Assembly (NCBI GenBank): GCA_948623715.1
Contig: CAPHDI010000021.1
Span: 1-12,797 of the forward strand
Length of the DNA stretch: 12,797 nucleotides
Source: an uncultured Candidatus Saccharibacteria bacterium
GTDB taxonomy: Bacteria > Patescibacteriota > Saccharimonadia > Saccharimonadales > Saccharimonadaceae
Direction of reading: 5' to 3'
The notes under the pieces were generated by a model. That model was not told the DNA's origin, did not search any database, and worked only from the letters and a program-made list of their open reading frames with translations. The position numbers and the translations under genes are program-made. Shown piece by piece: positions 12,544-12,797 of this stretch (the first letter of the stretch is position 1; each line of letters opens with the position of its first letter).

Positions 12544-12797
12544 CTAGTGGGCGACACACCGCACGGAGGTGCCGAAGCACTTATAGTTGTAGTTGGCCGG
12601 GTAGAAATTGCCACTGCTGAAGTACAGGTAGTACGCGTTGTAGCTACTGCTGGCAGTACTAGACCAATAGTAACCGTAGGAGCCTGCATTGTAGAGCGAG
12701 CCGTTATTGGTGTTAACGCCGCCGGCAGCCGGGAAGGTGACGCCATTAACCGTTAAGGCGTTATTAGCGAAGGAAGGACTTGATAAACTACTCCAGT
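12544..12797 (-). CDS. FISUMP-domain surface protein, 3' end only
   Basis: On the minus strand an open frame enters from the window edge (first full codon ends at 12795) and stops with TAG at 12546-12544, giving 83 residues. They read as the end of a FISUMP domain: VNGVTFPAAGG, YYWSSTASSSYNAYYLYF, and a terminal FGTSVRCVAH. These align with FFPAAG, YWSST and SVRCVAQ at the end of the left-hand gene, so the two are paralogs. The start, any signal peptide and most of the protein lie outside the window. Codons are mostly C-ending, unlike the T-rich codons of the left copy. No hairpin terminator follows; the phosphatidyltransferase promoter begins about 46 bp downstream. Confidence 0.85.
   Translation of the reverse strand, partial: WSSLSSPSFANNALTVNGVTFPAAGGVNTNNGSLYNAGSYGYYWSSTASSSYNAYYLYFSSGNFYPANYNYKCFGTSVRCVAH

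Noticed and set aside
12460..12756. Plus-strand ORF of 98 codons at the right end
   Set aside because: The minus strand of this stretch encodes an unmistakable FISUMP C-terminus and a near-consensus promoter.
1..12797. CRISPR array, tRNA, rRNA, insertion sequence or attachment site
   Set aside because: No regularly spaced repeats, cloverleaf sequences, transposase-like protein or terminal inverted repeats were seen on either strand.

Overview
The window looks like a piece of a small-genome bacterium of the Candidatus Saccharibacteria (Patescibacteria/CPR) type. This is an inference from gene content: two FISUMP-type cysteine-containing surface proteins (Fibrobacter succinogenes major paralogous domain), a compact MetK, tightly packed genes and leaderless or extended -10 promoters. 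No 16S or other taxonomic marker is present. The standard genetic code fits: the Y-family polymerase ends in TGA right before the next gene's ribosome binding site, and no gene needs TGA read as a sense codon.

Layout. (1) 1-666 (+): 3' part of a FISUMP surface protein. (2) 679-2479 (-): a UvrX/UmuC-like Y-family DNA polymerase followed by a YolD-like partner, a mutagenic-repair pair driven by a leaderless promoter next to a terminator. (3) 2533-3330 (-): a membrane-anchored protein with a Lys/Thr/Ala/Pro-rich cytoplasmic tail. (4) 3398-5617 (-): a NatA/NatB-like ABC exporter preceded by a 16-codon leader ORF and a G9 homopolymer inside its promoter region. (5) 5684-7658 (-): a YtrA-type GntR repressor, ABC ATPase and ABC-2 permease operon with a consensus promoter and a palindromic operator at the start site. 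(6) 7659-7997: a 339-bp divergent intergenic region that is almost free of C on the + strand. (7) 7998-8567 (+): a DUF6512-like membrane protein. (8) 8634-9275 (-): a GNAT acetyltransferase. (9) 9477-10454 (-): a short but complete-looking MetK. (10) 10521-11732 (+): a GT4 glycosyltransferase with a leaderless promoter, divergent from metK. (11) 11807-12400 (-): a CDP-alcohol phosphatidyltransferase with a degenerate second half of its motif. (12) 12544-12797 (-): 3' end of a second FISUMP protein, cut by the window edge.

How they fit together. Most of the window is cell-envelope biology: two ABC exporters, one with its own repressor, a membrane anchor protein, a lipid-type glycosyltransferase, a phospholipid head-group enzyme, and surface proteins at both ends. 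Between them sit a translesion polymerase pair and SAM synthesis. The two FISUMP genes both read inward, so they form a possible inverted paralogous pair around the whole segment. I found no CRISPR array, tRNA, rRNA, transposase or obviously new multi-gene system. The most unusual signals are regulatory: the leader ORF and G9 tract before the NatA-like gene, the identical leaderless promoters, and the C-depleted divergent region.
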